64,000 nucleotides of DNA from Symsagittifera roscoffensis. Taxonomy: Eukaryota; Xenacoelomorpha; Acoela; Convolutidae. The stretch is from assembly GCF_963678635.1 (NCBI RefSeq), contig NC_087065.1, positions 48,856,381 through 48,920,380 on the forward strand. The letters are read 5' to 3'. Below the pieces are notes generated by a model. That model saw only the letters and a list, made by a program, of their open reading frames with translations, was not told where the DNA came from and did not search any database. A program made the position numbers and the translations under genes. Position 1 is the first letter of the stretch. Each line of letters opens with the position of its first letter. Positions 26,211 to 37,600 of the stretch are shown here, piece after piece.

Positions 26211-27095
26211 TGTAACATTCGCCCAAATACTACACAGCGACGGAACGTAGAAAAAGTACCTATTAACGACTGGCAGGCGTCAGTTACCTTAATCCTACTC
26301 GTTTTTCACCGTCTCGACCTTGCCAGTGGATTTTCTGGTCTGTTTAGGGCTAAGTAAAAAGTTACTATTTTTAGGCCATCAGTCAAACGACTTTTGATCC
26401 GCTTTGGTTTACATGCGAACACAACCACATAGCTGAGTCTCGGATCCTCAGACTACGTGATTGCTATTAAAAACACGGCTCGAGTGCCCTATTTTAATAT
26501 GTTTTTGAGTGAGAGTTCTATATTAAATCCATTGGAGATGGATTGACCCTTTCCTCTTTCTAGCTACTCATATTCTAAAATATCAAGTTATACCGGTGTT
26601 AATTCAGAGTTCTACGACATTCAAGTAGCTACAAAGTCAGTTTTATATAGTCCCTTCACATACAACAGTCTCTGGGGGACCAAGCCTCCGCTCCCGTAAC
26701 CTTCCCGAGATAACGTTGTTATCTCTCCCAATTTGTGGCACGGGAGGGTTCCGTGGAATATTCCTTCCCCACTGAAGCTTCCTTCTCCACTAATTTCCAC
26801 TGCTAAGGTTCTTATCGCGTGTTATTGCCACGATAAGAGGCTTCGTTTTTCTCGTGTTCCCGCACGACCGTTTCTCACTATATTTGTTGTTGTTCTGTTT
26901 TTTCGTCCTTTCCGGTCAAAATGGCCGTTTTTTGTATTTCTGAGAAATATTCACTCTTCGATCGAAATTTTAAAAGAAAAAAAAACCTAGAATATTCCTA
27001 CCCTCCTTCGCAATTTTTTTTGTTACAAAGGATTTTATTCGTTTTTTTTTCTGTCTCGCCGGAAGGTCGCGCTGTGCCAATCTGGCAGAATGGCA
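26211..27095 (-). repeat. 3' LTR of element C
   Basis: 885 bp on the minus strand from TGCCATTCTG to GAATGTTACA. It matches 48783-49665 along its whole length with scattered differences, so the insertion is not recent. It contains TATATAAAA (26641-26649) and the palindrome GAGATAAC-GTT-GTTATCTC (26707-26725). Confidence 0.88.
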
Positions 27096-27109
27096 CATAC
27101 TCTCCGGAC
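27096..27109 (-). promoter_or_regulatory. polypurine tract of element C
   Basis: On the minus strand GTCCGGAGAGTATG directly precedes the LTR start TGCCATTC. It differs by one base from the A and D versions. Confidence 0.75.
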
Positions 27110-27874
27110 AAGTCCCCATCAATGTCCCTATTGATCGCATAACACCAGGTTATCGTCAAGTAGTGTTCCAGTTCTCTGTAATCAATCTTACAAATGGCAT
27201 AAGAAAATGAAATTTATCTACTCCACCTCAACTCACTACGTGTTCACAAATGGCATCGTACTACATTTCACTGCCTTTCAACATTTTCACAAATTTTGCA
27301 CCATGAGGAGTGTTCTAGATAAAAATTTCTTTTCTGACTACTTACGTCATCTTGCCATAAAACTTCTTTTCGCTCTTTGTGATTAAAAAGTTGGGACGTG
27401 GCACGGCCACGCACCCGTTAAAATTAACTTAAAGTCACTCACCAAGTATAATCAGTTATTTATGCGGTCCTTTCAATATTAAAACTAAGAAACTCTGTGG
27501 CTAGGAAGGTTATTGAGTTACTCACCCTTTCCGAGCGAGTTTACCCAAACTTACCATGTCGCCACACAGTGAACACAAGTCTTAGACAGGTTAAAAACTT
27601 CAGTCGTGTTTAAATAGGTAAATATACTCACCTATGTTCTATATATATATATACATAAGTAGCATAACTAAAATTTTCTTTCAACAATTTTAACAATTGC
27701 AACAATTTTCAAAGTCTGGTTTGACCAAACTAGATCAAAACAGAAAATTTAACAAGTTCAATAATCAAACTTGGTTGATTGGTTCAAGTTTTAACACACA
27801 GAGACAATCAAGTTTTTTCTCCTTCTCTTCTTTTCTTGCTAACGTCTTCACTTGTTTTCTTCGTTCCATCATCT
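27110..27874 (-). other. 3' noncoding region of element C
   Basis: AT-rich, no credible ORF. It contains a 30-nt block (27475-27504) matching the A 3' noncoding region at 29 positions. A looser match extends toward ORF3, including on the minus strand a GGTAAGT that could be a splice donor. Confidence 0.6.
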
Positions 27875-28144
27875 TCATTCCATTGCTTCTCCATCCTGAT
27901 CTTCAGCTTCACTGTCTTCCAGGACTTTCTCCAACATGTCCATGGAGTTGCGGGCCGTGCCCCAACTTTCCTGTTCCAACAGCCTCGGTTTGCAACAAGG
28001 TAGCAGGTCCACATTCACCTTTTGCTCCCGGTTCCTGCAAAAGCTGTTGTGAAGACACAGGCTCACATTTCGTCCTAGGTCAGCTCTTAAGACCTCTTTC
28101 TTCTCATCTTCAGTTACACAAGGCCCTCCAGCTACTCGCTTCAC
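27875..28144 (-). CDS. ORF3 C-terminus, element C
   Basis: The 89-residue end of ORF3 carries the LHNSFCRNRE motif and a short Cys pair (LPCCK), as in A, and ends acidic. It follows the left copy of the 1,560-bp duplication. The stop at 27875 is the natural end, about 0.77 kb before the polypurine tract. Confidence 0.65.
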   Translation of the reverse strand: MKRVAGGPCVTEDEKKEVLRADLGRNVSLCLHNSFCRNREQKVNVDLLPCCKPRLLEQESWGTARNSMDMLEKVLEDSEAEDQDGEAME

Positions 28145-28150
28145 CGCCGT

Positions 28151-29710
28151 GGTGACCGCGTTTCTATGCGTCAGGAATGCTCTCTTTTAGGCTCCCGGTC
28201 CCATATCTAGCTGGAAAGATTGATAGGCGTCCGTGTTCTTCGACATGTGACGCTTCGCGTGTTCATACATCCATGACGTCATCACTGCACGGAACCAAGG
28301 CATCAACCTTTGCCTTGACCGTATTCTTTCAATGGCTTTGGGTATTCTCAGATATTTGCAGGTGGTTCTGAAAAGATCCAATTCACGGCTCATCTTCACG
28401 TTGCTCAGCTGCTCAGGAGTCGGCACGGCCGTCTCCTGTTCACTTGTGTCCGCGTTAGCCTCCAACCACCTCACTGCCTGCATGGCACTAACCACCACGA
28501 TTGACACCTGTTGATTCTGATCGGGCAACCCCGTAGAGTACAACTCCTCCACGTCCCATACTAGCATCAGATTCCCGCGTTTGGGGTACCACAACATCTG
28601 CGCCAAGCAGTGGCAAGGATACTCCTAATGGGTTCTCACTATGTTCCTTCGGGTCCGATACCCTGAGGCTCCCAGCAACGGTTCCACCTCCATCATAATT
28701 CTGTGTAAATCGTCTTTCTCTTCTATGGTGGGGAATTCAGTGGGTAACGCTCCACTCGTTTTCTGCTTTTGGAACTCGCTCACATTACCTTCGTTAAATA
28801 TCAGCAACTCTTCACCCACTACATCTTACAACTCGCCTTCAGATCTCATCGGGACTGCCCAAAAGATCTTCGCCAACAAATCATATGACCTCTCCGACAT
28901 TCTGGCCAACCTCACGCACTTTGGCACAGAGAAAAGTTGGTCAATCAACACCTGCTGCGTCCTCGCATCCATCACCACCATGTGCGTAGGATACCTACTA
29001 TTGCAATATGGCGCGGAGCTTGAACCCACCAGATATTTTGAACCAGTAGGTTTATGATAGTCTTCACTATCCTTCAGATTCATTTCGTTTTCCAGAGCTT
29101 CTCGCCAGCCTCTGATCTTCTGCTCTGTCTGCAATGCTCCAGGGAATACTTCCACACTGAGGGACGTCACTAGCTCATGGGCACGCTCCAGGCGCTCAAG
29201 CGATTCTATCGAACTCGTCATGCTACAAAATCCCAAGGCTGTTGTCAAGTTTACATCCGTCACTCCATGACAGTCCGCGACCAACTCCATGCCACTCTTA
29301 TCCGACATGCTCAATCTTCCGTACAATCGTGCCAGTTGTCGATGCTGCTCGCTCAGCGTAATCAGGCAGTGTCCCAAGTTGCAAACATGTCCTTCCATCC
29401 CACTATGTTGTGCCAAGCAGGTGCCTTGCTTCAACCAATTGCTCGATGGACTTTCCTCGGATAGCTCCGTGGATGGGTTGCTCTTCCGCTTCGTCATCCT
29501 CATGGCCAGCAGATGGTGTATCATGGCCAGATCATGTAGACTCGAGTCATCGTCCAGGTCTAACGTGATATCCGCCGTCATGTCCCAGATTAAACCGTCG
29601 TTAGGATGGGGACACCAAGAAGGCTTCCTGAGCTCCCACATGGTTACTAGACTGGTTTTCAAGGGACCGTCCCAAGAACCACAATCAAAACTCACTTGCC
29701 CCTTCAGCTC
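28151..29710 (-). repeat. tandem duplication in C ORF3, left copy
   Basis: 1,560 bp nearly identical to 29725-31284 (constant offset 1574; I noticed only about five single-base differences). The two copies are separated by a 14-nt filler (29711-29724) matching neither flank. The event is recent compared with LTR divergence. Confidence 0.85.
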
Positions 29711-29722
29711 CACAAGGAACAT
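28187..29722 (-). pseudogene. ORF3 C-terminal domain, duplicate copy in C
   Basis: It repeats the domain with WELRKPSWCP, MEGHVCNLGHC, PKCVRLARMSERSYDLL and MLWYPKRGNLMLVWD. The breaks match the other copy: TAA near 28830, TAG near 28625 and TAA near 28187. They were therefore present before the duplication. Any protein would end long before this copy. Confidence 0.65.
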
Positions 29723-29724
29723 AG

Positions 29725-31284
29725 GGTGACCGCGTTTCTATGCGCCAGGAATGCTCTCTTTTAGGCTCCCGGTCCCATATCTAGCTGGAAAGATTGATAG
29801 GCGTCCGTGTTCTTCGACATGTGACGCTTCGCGTGTTCATACATCCATGACGTCATCACTGCACGGAACCAAGGCATCAACCTTTGCCTTGACCGTATTC
29901 TTTCAATGGCTTTGGGTATTCTCAGATATTTGCAGGTGGTTCTGAAAAGATCCAATTCACGGCTCATCTTCACGTTGCTCAGCTGCTCAGGAGTCGGCAC
30001 GGCCGTCTCCTGTTCACTTGTGTCCGCGTTAGCCTCCAACCACCTCACTGCCTGCATGGCACTAACCACCACGATTGACACCTGTTGATTCTGATCGGGC
30101 AACCCCGTAGAGTACAACTCCTCCACGTCCCATACTAGCATCAGATTCCCGCGTTTGGGGTACCACAACATCTGCGCCAAGCAGTGGCAAGGATACTCCT
30201 AATGGGTTCTCACTATGTTCCTTCGGGTCCGATACCCTGAGGCTCCCAGCAACGGTTCCACCTCCATCATAATTCTGTGTAAATCGTCTTTCTCTTCTAT
30301 GGTGGGGAATTCAGTGGGTAACGCTCCACTCGTTTTCTGCTTTTGGAACTCGCTCACCTTACCTTCGTTAAATATCAGCAACTCTTCACCCACTACATCT
30401 TACAACTCGCCTTCAGATATCATCGGGACTGCCCGAAAGATCTTCGCCAACAAATCATATGACCTCTCCGACATTCTGGCCAACCTCACGCACTTTGGCA
30501 CAGAGAAAAGTTGGTCAATCAACACCTGCTGCGTCCTCGCATCCATCACCACCATGTGCGTAGGATACCTACTATTGCAATATGGCGCGGAGCTTGAACC
30601 CACCAGATATTTTGAACCAGTAGGTTTATGATAGTCTTCACTATCCTTCAGATTCATTTCGTTTTCCAGAGCTTCTCGCCAGCCTCTGATCTTCTGCTCT
30701 GTCTGCAATGCTCCAGGGAATACTTCCACACTGAGGGACGTCACTAGCTCATGGGCACGCTCCAGGCGCTCAAGCGATTCTATTGAACTCGTCATGCTAC
30801 AAAATCCCAAGGCTGTTGTCAAGTTTACATCCGTCACTCCATGACAGTCCGCGACCAACTCCATGCCACTCTTATCCGACATGCTCAATCTTCCGTACAA
30901 TCGTGCCAGTTGTCGATGCTGCTCGCTCAGCGTAATCAGGCAGTGTCCCAAGTTGCAAACATGTCCTTCCATCCCACTATGTTGTGCCAAGCAGGTGCCT
31001 TGCTTCAACCAATTGCTCGATGGACTTTCCTCGGATAGCTCCGTGGATGGGTTGCTCTTCCGCTTCGTCATCCTCATGGCCAGCAGATGGTGTATCATGG
31101 CCAGATCATGTAGACTCGAGTCATCGTCCAGGTCTAACGTGATATCCGCCGTCATGTCCCAGATTAAACCGTCGTTAGGATGGGGACACCAAGAAGGCTT
31201 CCTGAGCTCCCACATGGTTACTAGACTGGTTTTCAAGGGACCGTCCCAAGAACCACAATCAAAACTCACTTGCCCCTTCAGCTC
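29725..31284 (-). repeat. tandem duplication in C ORF3, right copy
   Basis: This copy is continuous with upstream ORF3 sequence at 31284; its left end stops at GGTGACCGCG (29725), where the filler begins. Confidence 0.85.
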
Positions 31285-31584
31285 GGGCACCGAGGGTTCG
31301 ACCACTCGTTCTTCTAAAATAATTACCAGCTTGGGTTTTTCCACCATCAGCATTCCAGTCTCATTAATCCGTTCGACCCAGAAATTGAGCACTATTACTT
31401 GCTCATAGTCGAAGTACGCTTCCCTGGCTTCTTCATTCACGAAGGGATTATACGCCATCCCCGGTACGCCAGACACATATTGGAATGACTTCAGTTTCCC
31501 TAGTGTTGCAAAGTCTTTTTGTACCCTGACTGCTTCAATCAACTCCCGGCTCACTTTCAATTCTTTGTTGGAGTATCTTCTCAC
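29761..31584 (-). pseudogene. ORF3 C-terminal region, native copy in C
   Basis: Open from 31584 to 30400, then stops at 30400 (TAA), 30199 (TAG) and 29761 (TAA) in otherwise matching sequence. It aligns with B 22970-24750: YSNKELKVSRE, FQYVSGVPGMAYNPF, WELRKPSWCP, VTSLSVEVFPGALQTEQK. A frameshift near 31585 separates it from the preceding frame. Confidence 0.7.
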
Positions 31585-32972
31585 TTCTTCCGATAGCTTT
31601 CCATGTCATTCGACTCCCTATTTGGTACAATCAACGGCATATCCTGATATAGTTCCAGGAGTGCCCTAAGGAAGTTTCTTTCGCAATCAACTCCCTTTTG
31701 CCGAATGATCTTTATGCACTCTCTCAAAACAGGAGTGGGGATACGATCCACCACGAACCTGACAAAGCAAAGGGCATCCTTACGCTTAGCCCAGGCTAAC
31801 GCAGAATCGTCTTTTGAAATCAACGCTCGCAGGGCTTCCATCAACTCCAGCTCCTGTTCCTTTGATTTCAAATCATTACTGGCTTTATATTCCGCCTTCT
31901 TGATGCCCATCAAGCACCAAGCCAACCGTACTTGCAGGTCAGTTCTTGTGCACGGGTGAGCCAGGTACGCTGCCACCGTCGCAGGTGCATGCATCGTCTC
32001 GTCGAAGTATCTTTGGAGGGCCGCCCTCCAAGAGATTTCCAGTAGCTTTTCCAGCCCGATTTCGTTCGCTTCCGAGGACATTATCGTGCCGTATTCTTTC
32101 CGATTTAAGTTAGGATTCTCCGTAAGCCCTTTCAGATATTCCTGCATGGCTCGCTTCTCGCTCCAAGCCATCAGGTGCCATCTCGCGGAATTCCTCGCCT
32201 TCAACATCTCCACATAACCCCCTGCTGGATCTCCCATGTGGACCGATTCCGGCACAGTGACTCGACTGTACTCGACGACGTCGAGTCGTCCCTCCAGTTT
32301 CATCTTGGCCATGTTGGTTCGCGAGGGCCTGTAATCTTCAAGTCCTCCAGATCCACACTGACTGATGATCTCCATCTCTAGCTTAGTGTCTGCCAAGGTT
32401 CGTGCCGTCTTCTTTGATTTCGTGGCTGTCGTGGTCAGACCTGCCAAGAGCATAGGGGGTATCAGGTTATCTTTTTCTCCCCTGGTCAGCGTCGCACCAT
32501 CTCCTTGCCCGCTCTCGCCTGAACGTCCTGCGCTTGTCATAGAGGCCACCACTGCGCTGGCTTTTGACTTCACCACTCTCTGGTTTACGGCTCGACTTCC
32601 TGTCTTCCCTTTCAGCAGCTTCAGCCCCTTTCTGGCTCGTCTAACGGGTAAGTTCTTTGTGACCTGCTGATCATCGGCACTGTCCTCTGTAACTGACTCG
32701 GTCAGAACATCAGACTCCATGGGGTTCATTATTTTCTCCAGGACCTCACGCATGATGGGTTGGTTCAGTCCCACCTTCATTATGGACTGTGTCCAATATC
32801 GTCGTATCACGTCCCATGACCTTTCCATGAAGTTCACTCGGCTCCAGGTTGCCCCTGTCTTGTTTTCTAGTTCACTTTGGTATCTCTCCCATTCCTCTTC
32901 CGGTAGCGTACTTAGGAAGGATACCCTCATTGACTCTTCAAATTTTCTCCTCCTCGGTGACTCATGGAGCAA
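31581..32972 (-). CDS. ORF3 helical region, element C
   Basis: 463 residues aligned with B 21490-22960. It begins at SPRRRKFEESMRVSFLSTLPEEEW, includes a KR-rich linker and GGYVEMLKARNSARWHLMAW, and then VRLAWCLMG. AWAKRKDALCFVRFVVDR follows, an especially well kept stretch shared with B and D. Only one nonsense codon (TAA 32976-32978) separates it from the upstream part in the same frame. Function unknown. Confidence 0.7.
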   Translation of the reverse strand: MLHESPRRRKFEESMRVSFLSTLPEEEWERYQSELENKTGATWSRVNFMERSWDVIRRYWTQSIMKVGLNQPIMREVLEKIMNPMESDVLTESVTEDSADDQQVTKNLPVRRARKGLKLLKGKTGSRAVNQRVVKSKASAVVASMTSAGRSGESGQGDGATLTRGEKDNLIPPMLLAGLTTTATKSKKTARTLADTKLEMEIISQCGSGGLEDYRPSRTNMAKMKLEGRLDVVEYSRVTVPESVHMGDPAGGYVEMLKARNSARWHLMAWSEKRAMQEYLKGLTENPNLNRKEYGTIMSSEANEIGLEKLLEISWRAALQRYFDETMHAPATVAAYLAHPCTRTDLQVRLAWCLMGIKKAEYKASNDLKSKEQELELMEALRALISKDDSALAWAKRKDALCFVRFVVDRIPTPVLRECIKIIRQKGVDCERNFLRALLELYQDMPLIVPNRESNDMESYRKK

Positions 32973-32975
32973 TCT

Positions 32976-33878
32976 TTATGGATCCCTATTTCGGCACTCT
33001 CTCGCTTGACTTATTGGGTCCATCGGGGATAAGTCGGCCGACGCCTCCTTTGTAGAGGACATGAAAGACGATGGCGTCATCAGTAATAGACTCCCATCGA
33101 CTTTCCCATCGTCGTCTTCACTGAACCGGTATTCTAGCAAGTCTCTCTCCAACGCTCCCAGATCCGTCTCACCCGGTTTTTCCGTCTTTCCCCCGATGTC
33201 GTCATCGTCCTGATTCATCAATTCATCGTCATTTGCATCAGGTTTTGGCTTACGTCCTGAAGGGCCTTGTCGTGTGTCTATGCCCGAGTCCGGCCGCGCC
33301 GGTACGTTCATGTCTCCTGCGTGATAAAACAATTCATCGTTCACCAGGAATTCTACGGACTCCTCGCCATGTGGTGCCAGGTCCTCTATCGTTATTTATG
33401 AGCCTCCTCTGCACTCCTTTGCCACTTCCAGCATCACTACTTTCACTTCTCCTGACCACTTCAGTCTTGATAAGTCATCTGTGGTAATATACACCTCGTT
33501 CCACATTTCAGCCGAGACCTCTGGTCTCCTGGAAGGTAGTGCCTTGATCTCTTTCCTACTCCAAGCATCAGGAAATGTGAAGTCAAACGTGTGCGCGGCT
33601 GCAGCGTTCCAGCTTATGAAGCGCGGCTCCATCCCTTCACTCCACTTCAGCATTCTTTTCTCTGCATCACGAGCCGCTCCGATGCGAGGGCAATGACGAG
33701 AGATGTGACTCCCAACAACATCCTTCTTATCGGTGGGTATCGAGAGCATTGGTCCGGCAGCGGCCTGGACCCGGAAAGCCACGCTTGCTGGTTCTCTTTC
33801 GCGTGTGCGTAGGCTTCTGGCAAGAGTGGGACTCTCATTGCCGCTCCTGAATCTTTCACTACTGGTCTCAGATTCCAA
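32976..33878 (-). pseudogene. ORF3 acidic linker region, element C
   Basis: Two pieces in one frame (33878-33396 and 33344-32976) are split by TAA near 33396. It starts after a frameshift near 33655 from the main SGNH frame. The first piece has an aromatic-rich region (EPRFISWNAAAAHTF); the second is acidic and Asp-rich. It corresponds to B 20780-21490. Confidence 0.6.
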
Positions 33879-36800
33879 AGCTTCGGGTTAAACTGGATGT
33901 GGGAAAGGTCTTCACGGCCCATTCGGCACTTGAAGTGGTTGCTGAAATCCATCAACACCCTACCTGGCTCCGCTACTCTTCCGAACAGCCTATCGTCGCT
34001 GGCCAGCTCTCTCAGCTCCCTCTGCTCTTTCCAATTCAGCACGGAACAATCCACGACTGAGACCAGGTTGACATACAACACAGAATTCATGTATGCCTTG
34101 ACTTGCACGTCCGGGAACGCGAAAGACATCACCGGTCCACACACCACCGTGACGAATTCCCGCAGTCCGTGAACCAGAGCCAACGGATCGATCCGCATCA
34201 TGACAGCCAAATCTGTCAGCAAGGACATGCCACAATACTGCTTACATTCACTCGCGTCCGTCGCCACCTTATCTTCTCCCGTGACATTTCTGTTCTGTTG
34301 CAAGAGATATTGGAGCAGGAGAGTCCTCCAGTCTTTCATTTTCCTGAGCGAGGCAGTTTCCAAGTGCGCGTTGAACTCACGACTTGTTCCCTGGAGTTGT
34401 TCGGGGTAACGCAACAGCACAAGCAAATCACCCAGCCGACCGTAGGTCAAGGCAATCAGAGTCAGGAGTCCATCCAAACTCAAATCTTCCAACGCTTGGG
34501 TGAAGAGGTTCGCCGGCCCCTTCACGAAGTTCTCATGACCAAATGTCACGTATAGGACTAATATCAGGCCAATCGACAGCTTCCTGATATCCTTGACGAA
34601 ACTCGCGATCAGGTTTCGAGATGCCCTCGGATAGCACGTCGACAGGAAAGATGGCGTCCATCCCACTCCCATTCCACCCAAGATGGCATCCGATCGTTCA
34701 TATTGTGCCCTCGTGGCCAGTACGTCAGCTTGGAACTTGTCCAACGACATCGTGTTTACATCCTGCATCAATTTCAACATCATACCCCCGGCTAACTCCC
34801 GGGCATCAAACAAGTTCTTCAGATACACGTGTATCTCTTTAATCACTGCCGGCGCATGCTCGAACGCGTCTTCTCCGAAGGTGCACAGTCTCGGTGACAA
34901 GTACAACCATAAGTTGTTGTGGGGCTTCGTGCGCAAAGCCATTGCCATGAGATCTTCTTCCGCTGATGTCATGTTTTTCCTGACTGTCCTTCCCTGCTCC
35001 TTCTCTGCGTGATCCATCTGTCTGAACCAGAGATCATCAGCCACCTGTTGTACTAACAGATGATCGTCATCTACCCCTGGTCTTAACTTGAGCAATCTGG
35101 CGAAGTTGGACAGCTCCAACCCCAGAACCTCATCTAACACCAACGGGGTTGTGCTACAATCTTTGAGTCCCTGTATGGCATTGGAAATGTCAGCCCAAAC
35201 GGCAGGAAGCTCAGATCGGGATGGGTAATAATTGTTGGGGTCTACCACTCTGTTCGGGGCAGGAATTATCACGTTGAACCGTCCCTCTGCTATCGTTGTG
35301 ACAAACTGGAGGGGTTCTGGCAATGCAGCGTACCCTGGTGACAACACAAAGACCACCTTCACTACATTTTGGGTGAAACTTTGTTTTGCTGCTGTTTCCA
35401 CCTCAGCCATCGCCGAGAGCAATGTCATTATCGCCTCCCCTATGACCTCGTTGCTCGGGATCGACCCATCCGTCAAACGAGTTAACAAGCCACTGCTTTG
35501 CAGATGATCATTCGAGCCTGCAACCACTATCACCTGCGGCTCCATGCTTACCACCCTTCGCACACTTATCATCATGCCTATTGACTGTCCCCAGTCCAAT
35601 TTAGGCGCCGTCAAGAAAATTGCGTCGGGCCAAAAGAGAGAACGGGGCGTATAGAGATGATCCGAACTGGCCACAATCAGATACTTGGCAGCTTTCATGT
35701 CCAAGGGATCATAAGCGGCAAACAGGCCGTCACCTACTGGGGCCTTCAGTTCCCCGTATCTCATGTCATCTCCATCCACCGTGGTCTTTCGGGGGTAGTC
35801 TCTTGAATATTCGCCAGGCGTCTGACCGGGTGGTTTAGCAAACTGCCTGTACATCTTGTGATGCTTGTTATTGGGCTTGCTATCCGTCTGAAACTTGCCC
35901 TTACGAGCAGGTGGCGTCAGTTCCCTGGCTCTCTGGCGGACGTCCGTAAGAGACCGGGTAATCAAAGGTCCAAAGGTATTGTCCTTAGGCAATCCATTTA
36001 GGTCTGCGTGCCGGAGCGTAGTCGTGGAGCTGAACTGCTCCTGCTCTGCTAGCAGCCAATCCACGCCCGGTATCCGATATAGTCGCGACACTGTGGGACT
36101 TTCTCCGCCGATCATTCTCATTGCGTCCTCCCGACACGTCAAGGTGTTCGTGTTCAACTTCGCTGACATGTCTGTCTTGTATTGTCCCCAATGACTAGGG
36201 TCTGATTGGTTCCAAAGCAGCACGCTGCCTGGTTCAACTCCCTCCGCTGGCACGGCGCTCGTCGACGGTCCTGCTGCTGAAGCAGAGTTTGCCGTAGCGG
36301 GCGGGTCGTTCCTCCTAGACACGGTCTGGGAGTTATTCCTGTTCTGATCAACTGATCTCCCGAGTCGGCTTTCAAGCGGTTGTGTTCTGGGAGGAGGAGC
36401 AGTCCCTAGCCTCTCTCTTACGTTTGAGCTCGGAGCGATGGGTGCAGCTGTAGCCGTCTCCATTGCCAAGGGCCCTAGGCGGTTGACGAGGGATTCGGGC
36501 ACGCTTGCCCTTATTCTATTTCCTCCGGTCGAGCTGGTCCAAGCCAGAGAACTGATCGCCCTCGACTCCTGCTCCACTTCCCTCAACTGCGTCTGAATTA
36601 CGTCATTGATCCAGTGTCTCCCTTGTTGAGTGTTGAATTTTACTCCATCTCTGGTAAGCGCGATGTGATCAATCATGCGCAGCATGTTCTCGAGATCTAG
36701 AAGTCGCAGCTCGCCAGGGTTGTTTCTCACCAGACTGCAGATCATTTCATTCCACCGTGTCACGTTGCCATTCATTAAATCTGCCACCATGGTGCCCACC

Positions 36801-37600
36801 ATCGGGTTCTGTGGTATCGTGCACAGCACCACAAGCCTGGGCCTATACTTCTCCTTTAGTTCGTTCAGGAGGCATACCAATAGAGGCTCCCACTTGCTCT
36901 CCGGAGTCACTGGGGTTCTCGAGACGTCGTTGGTTCCCAGCATTATTACCAGCGTATCCAGGTGATCTTCGCTCTGGAATTCCATCATCTTGATGACCTG
37001 AGCCACTGAGGCTCCTCCAAAGGACAGAGTGGTAGTCTGACCATAGACAAAGATCTCATTCAGATCCCTCACCAAACTGTCTCCTATGATCAAGTGGCGA
37101 TTCCCTGGGGGAATTACCTGGTCCATCGTAGCGGGGTTCCAGCTCATGTCATTCAGGCAGGCTCGAGAATGCTCCGCGGCCACTTGCGTGAACTGGTGAC
37201 GTGCCATCAGATTCTTCCTAATGTCTACCACGCTGGACTTTTGAAAGATTCCGCCATGCGCAGTCCCCGAGCACGCTACCGTGCGGGGTGCTCGCTCCGA
37301 CCTATTGGATGAATGATCACGACGTTTGGAAGGAACGATCCTACCCAATGTCCGCCCGGTGGTTCTGTTAATCTCATCCATTGTTGCTCTGGCCACTTGA
37401 TTGAAAGATTCTTGGAACTGAGGAGCGAGATAGGTGTCAGAAGGGTCTGGTATCGTGTTCCTCTGACTAGCAGCAGACTGTTGTGTCTTCTGAGGAGCCT
37501 CGGGCCCTCCCGACGTACACAGCTCCTGTACTCTTGTCTTGGGCGTGTGTCGCTGGATCCCTCCGAGGATTTCATTGTCGCCAGAACTTTCTGGACACTT
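33647..37600 (-). CDS. ORF3 core: SGNH hydrolase, SGNH-like domain and conserved block, element C
   Basis: Open for 1,249 residues from ATG 37396, with the homologous frame reaching back to about 37600 (TIPDPSDT). The SGNH domain carries LIIGDSLVRDL, FGGASVAQV, MLGTNDVSR and TRDGVKF. The GDS, G and N blocks are intact; block V has DGVKF, so the usual His is Lys here. Next is the second SGNH-like domain with VVAGSNDHL. A region deleted from B follows (DEVLxLELSNFARLL, DLWFRQMD). Last comes the AFPDVQVKAY block. It is the longest open frame in the window and the best template for ORF3. Confidence 0.78.
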   Translation of the reverse strand, partial: KCPESSGDNEILGGIQRHTPKTRVQELCTSGGPEAPQKTQQSAASQRNTIPDPSDTYLAPQFQESFNQVARATMDEINRTTGRTLGRIVPSKRRDHSSNRSERAPRTVACSGTAHGGIFQKSSVVDIRKNLMARHQFTQVAAEHSRACLNDMSWNPATMDQVIPPGNRHLIIGDSLVRDLNEIFVYGQTTTLSFGGASVAQVIKMMEFQSEDHLDTLVIMLGTNDVSRTPVTPESKWEPLLVCLLNELKEKYRPRLVVLCTIPQNPMVGTMVADLMNGNVTRWNEMICSLVRNNPGELRLLDLENMLRMIDHIALTRDGVKFNTQQGRHWINDVIQTQLREVEQESRAISSLAWTSSTGGNRIRASVPESLVNRLGPLAMETATAAPIAPSSNVRERLGTAPPPRTQPLESRLGRSVDQNRNNSQTVSRRNDPPATANSASAAGPSTSAVPAEGVEPGSVLLWNQSDPSHWGQYKTDMSAKLNTNTLTCREDAMRMIGGESPTVSRLYRIPGVDWLLAEQEQFSSTTTLRHADLNGLPKDNTFGPLITRSLTDVRQRARELTPPARKGKFQTDSKPNNKHHKMYRQFAKPPGQTPGEYSRDYPRKTTVDGDDMRYGELKAPVGDGLFAAYDPLDMKAAKYLIVASSDHLYTPRSLFWPDAIFLTAPKLDWGQSIGMMISVRRVVSMEPQVIVVAGSNDHLQSSGLLTRLTDGSIPSNEVIGEAIMTLLSAMAEVETAAKQSFTQNVVKVVFVLSPGYAALPEPLQFVTTIAEGRFNVIIPAPNRVVDPNNYYPSRSELPAVWADISNAIQGLKDCSTTPLVLDEVLGLELSNFARLLKLRPGVDDDHLLVQQVADDLWFRQMDHAEKEQGRTVRKNMTSAEEDLMAMALRTKPHNNLWLYLSPRLCTFGEDAFEHAPAVIKEIHVYLKNLFDARELAGGMMLKLMQDVNTMSLDKFQADVLATRAQYERSDAILGGMGVGWTPSFLSTCYPRASRNLIASFVKDIRKLSIGLILVLYVTFGHENFVKGPANLFTQALEDLSLDGLLTLIALTYGRLGDLLVLLRYPEQLQGTSREFNAHLETASLRKMKDWRTLLLQYLLQQNRNVTGEDKVATDASECKQYCGMSLLTDLAVMMRIDPLALVHGLREFVTVVCGPVMSFAFPDVQVKAYMNSVLYVNLVSVVDCSVLNWKEQRELRELASDDRLFGRVAEPGRVLMDFSNHFKCRMGREDLSHIQFNPKLWNLRPVVKDSGAAMRVPLLPEAYAHAKENQQAWLSGSRPLPDQCSRYPPIRRMLLGVTSLVIALASERLVMQRKEC

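Noticed and set aside
28177-31408. Plus-strand open frames of 60-180 codons opposite ORF3 of C
   Set aside because: They are antisense shadows of minus-strand ORF3, duplicated with it, and match nothing in the other elements.
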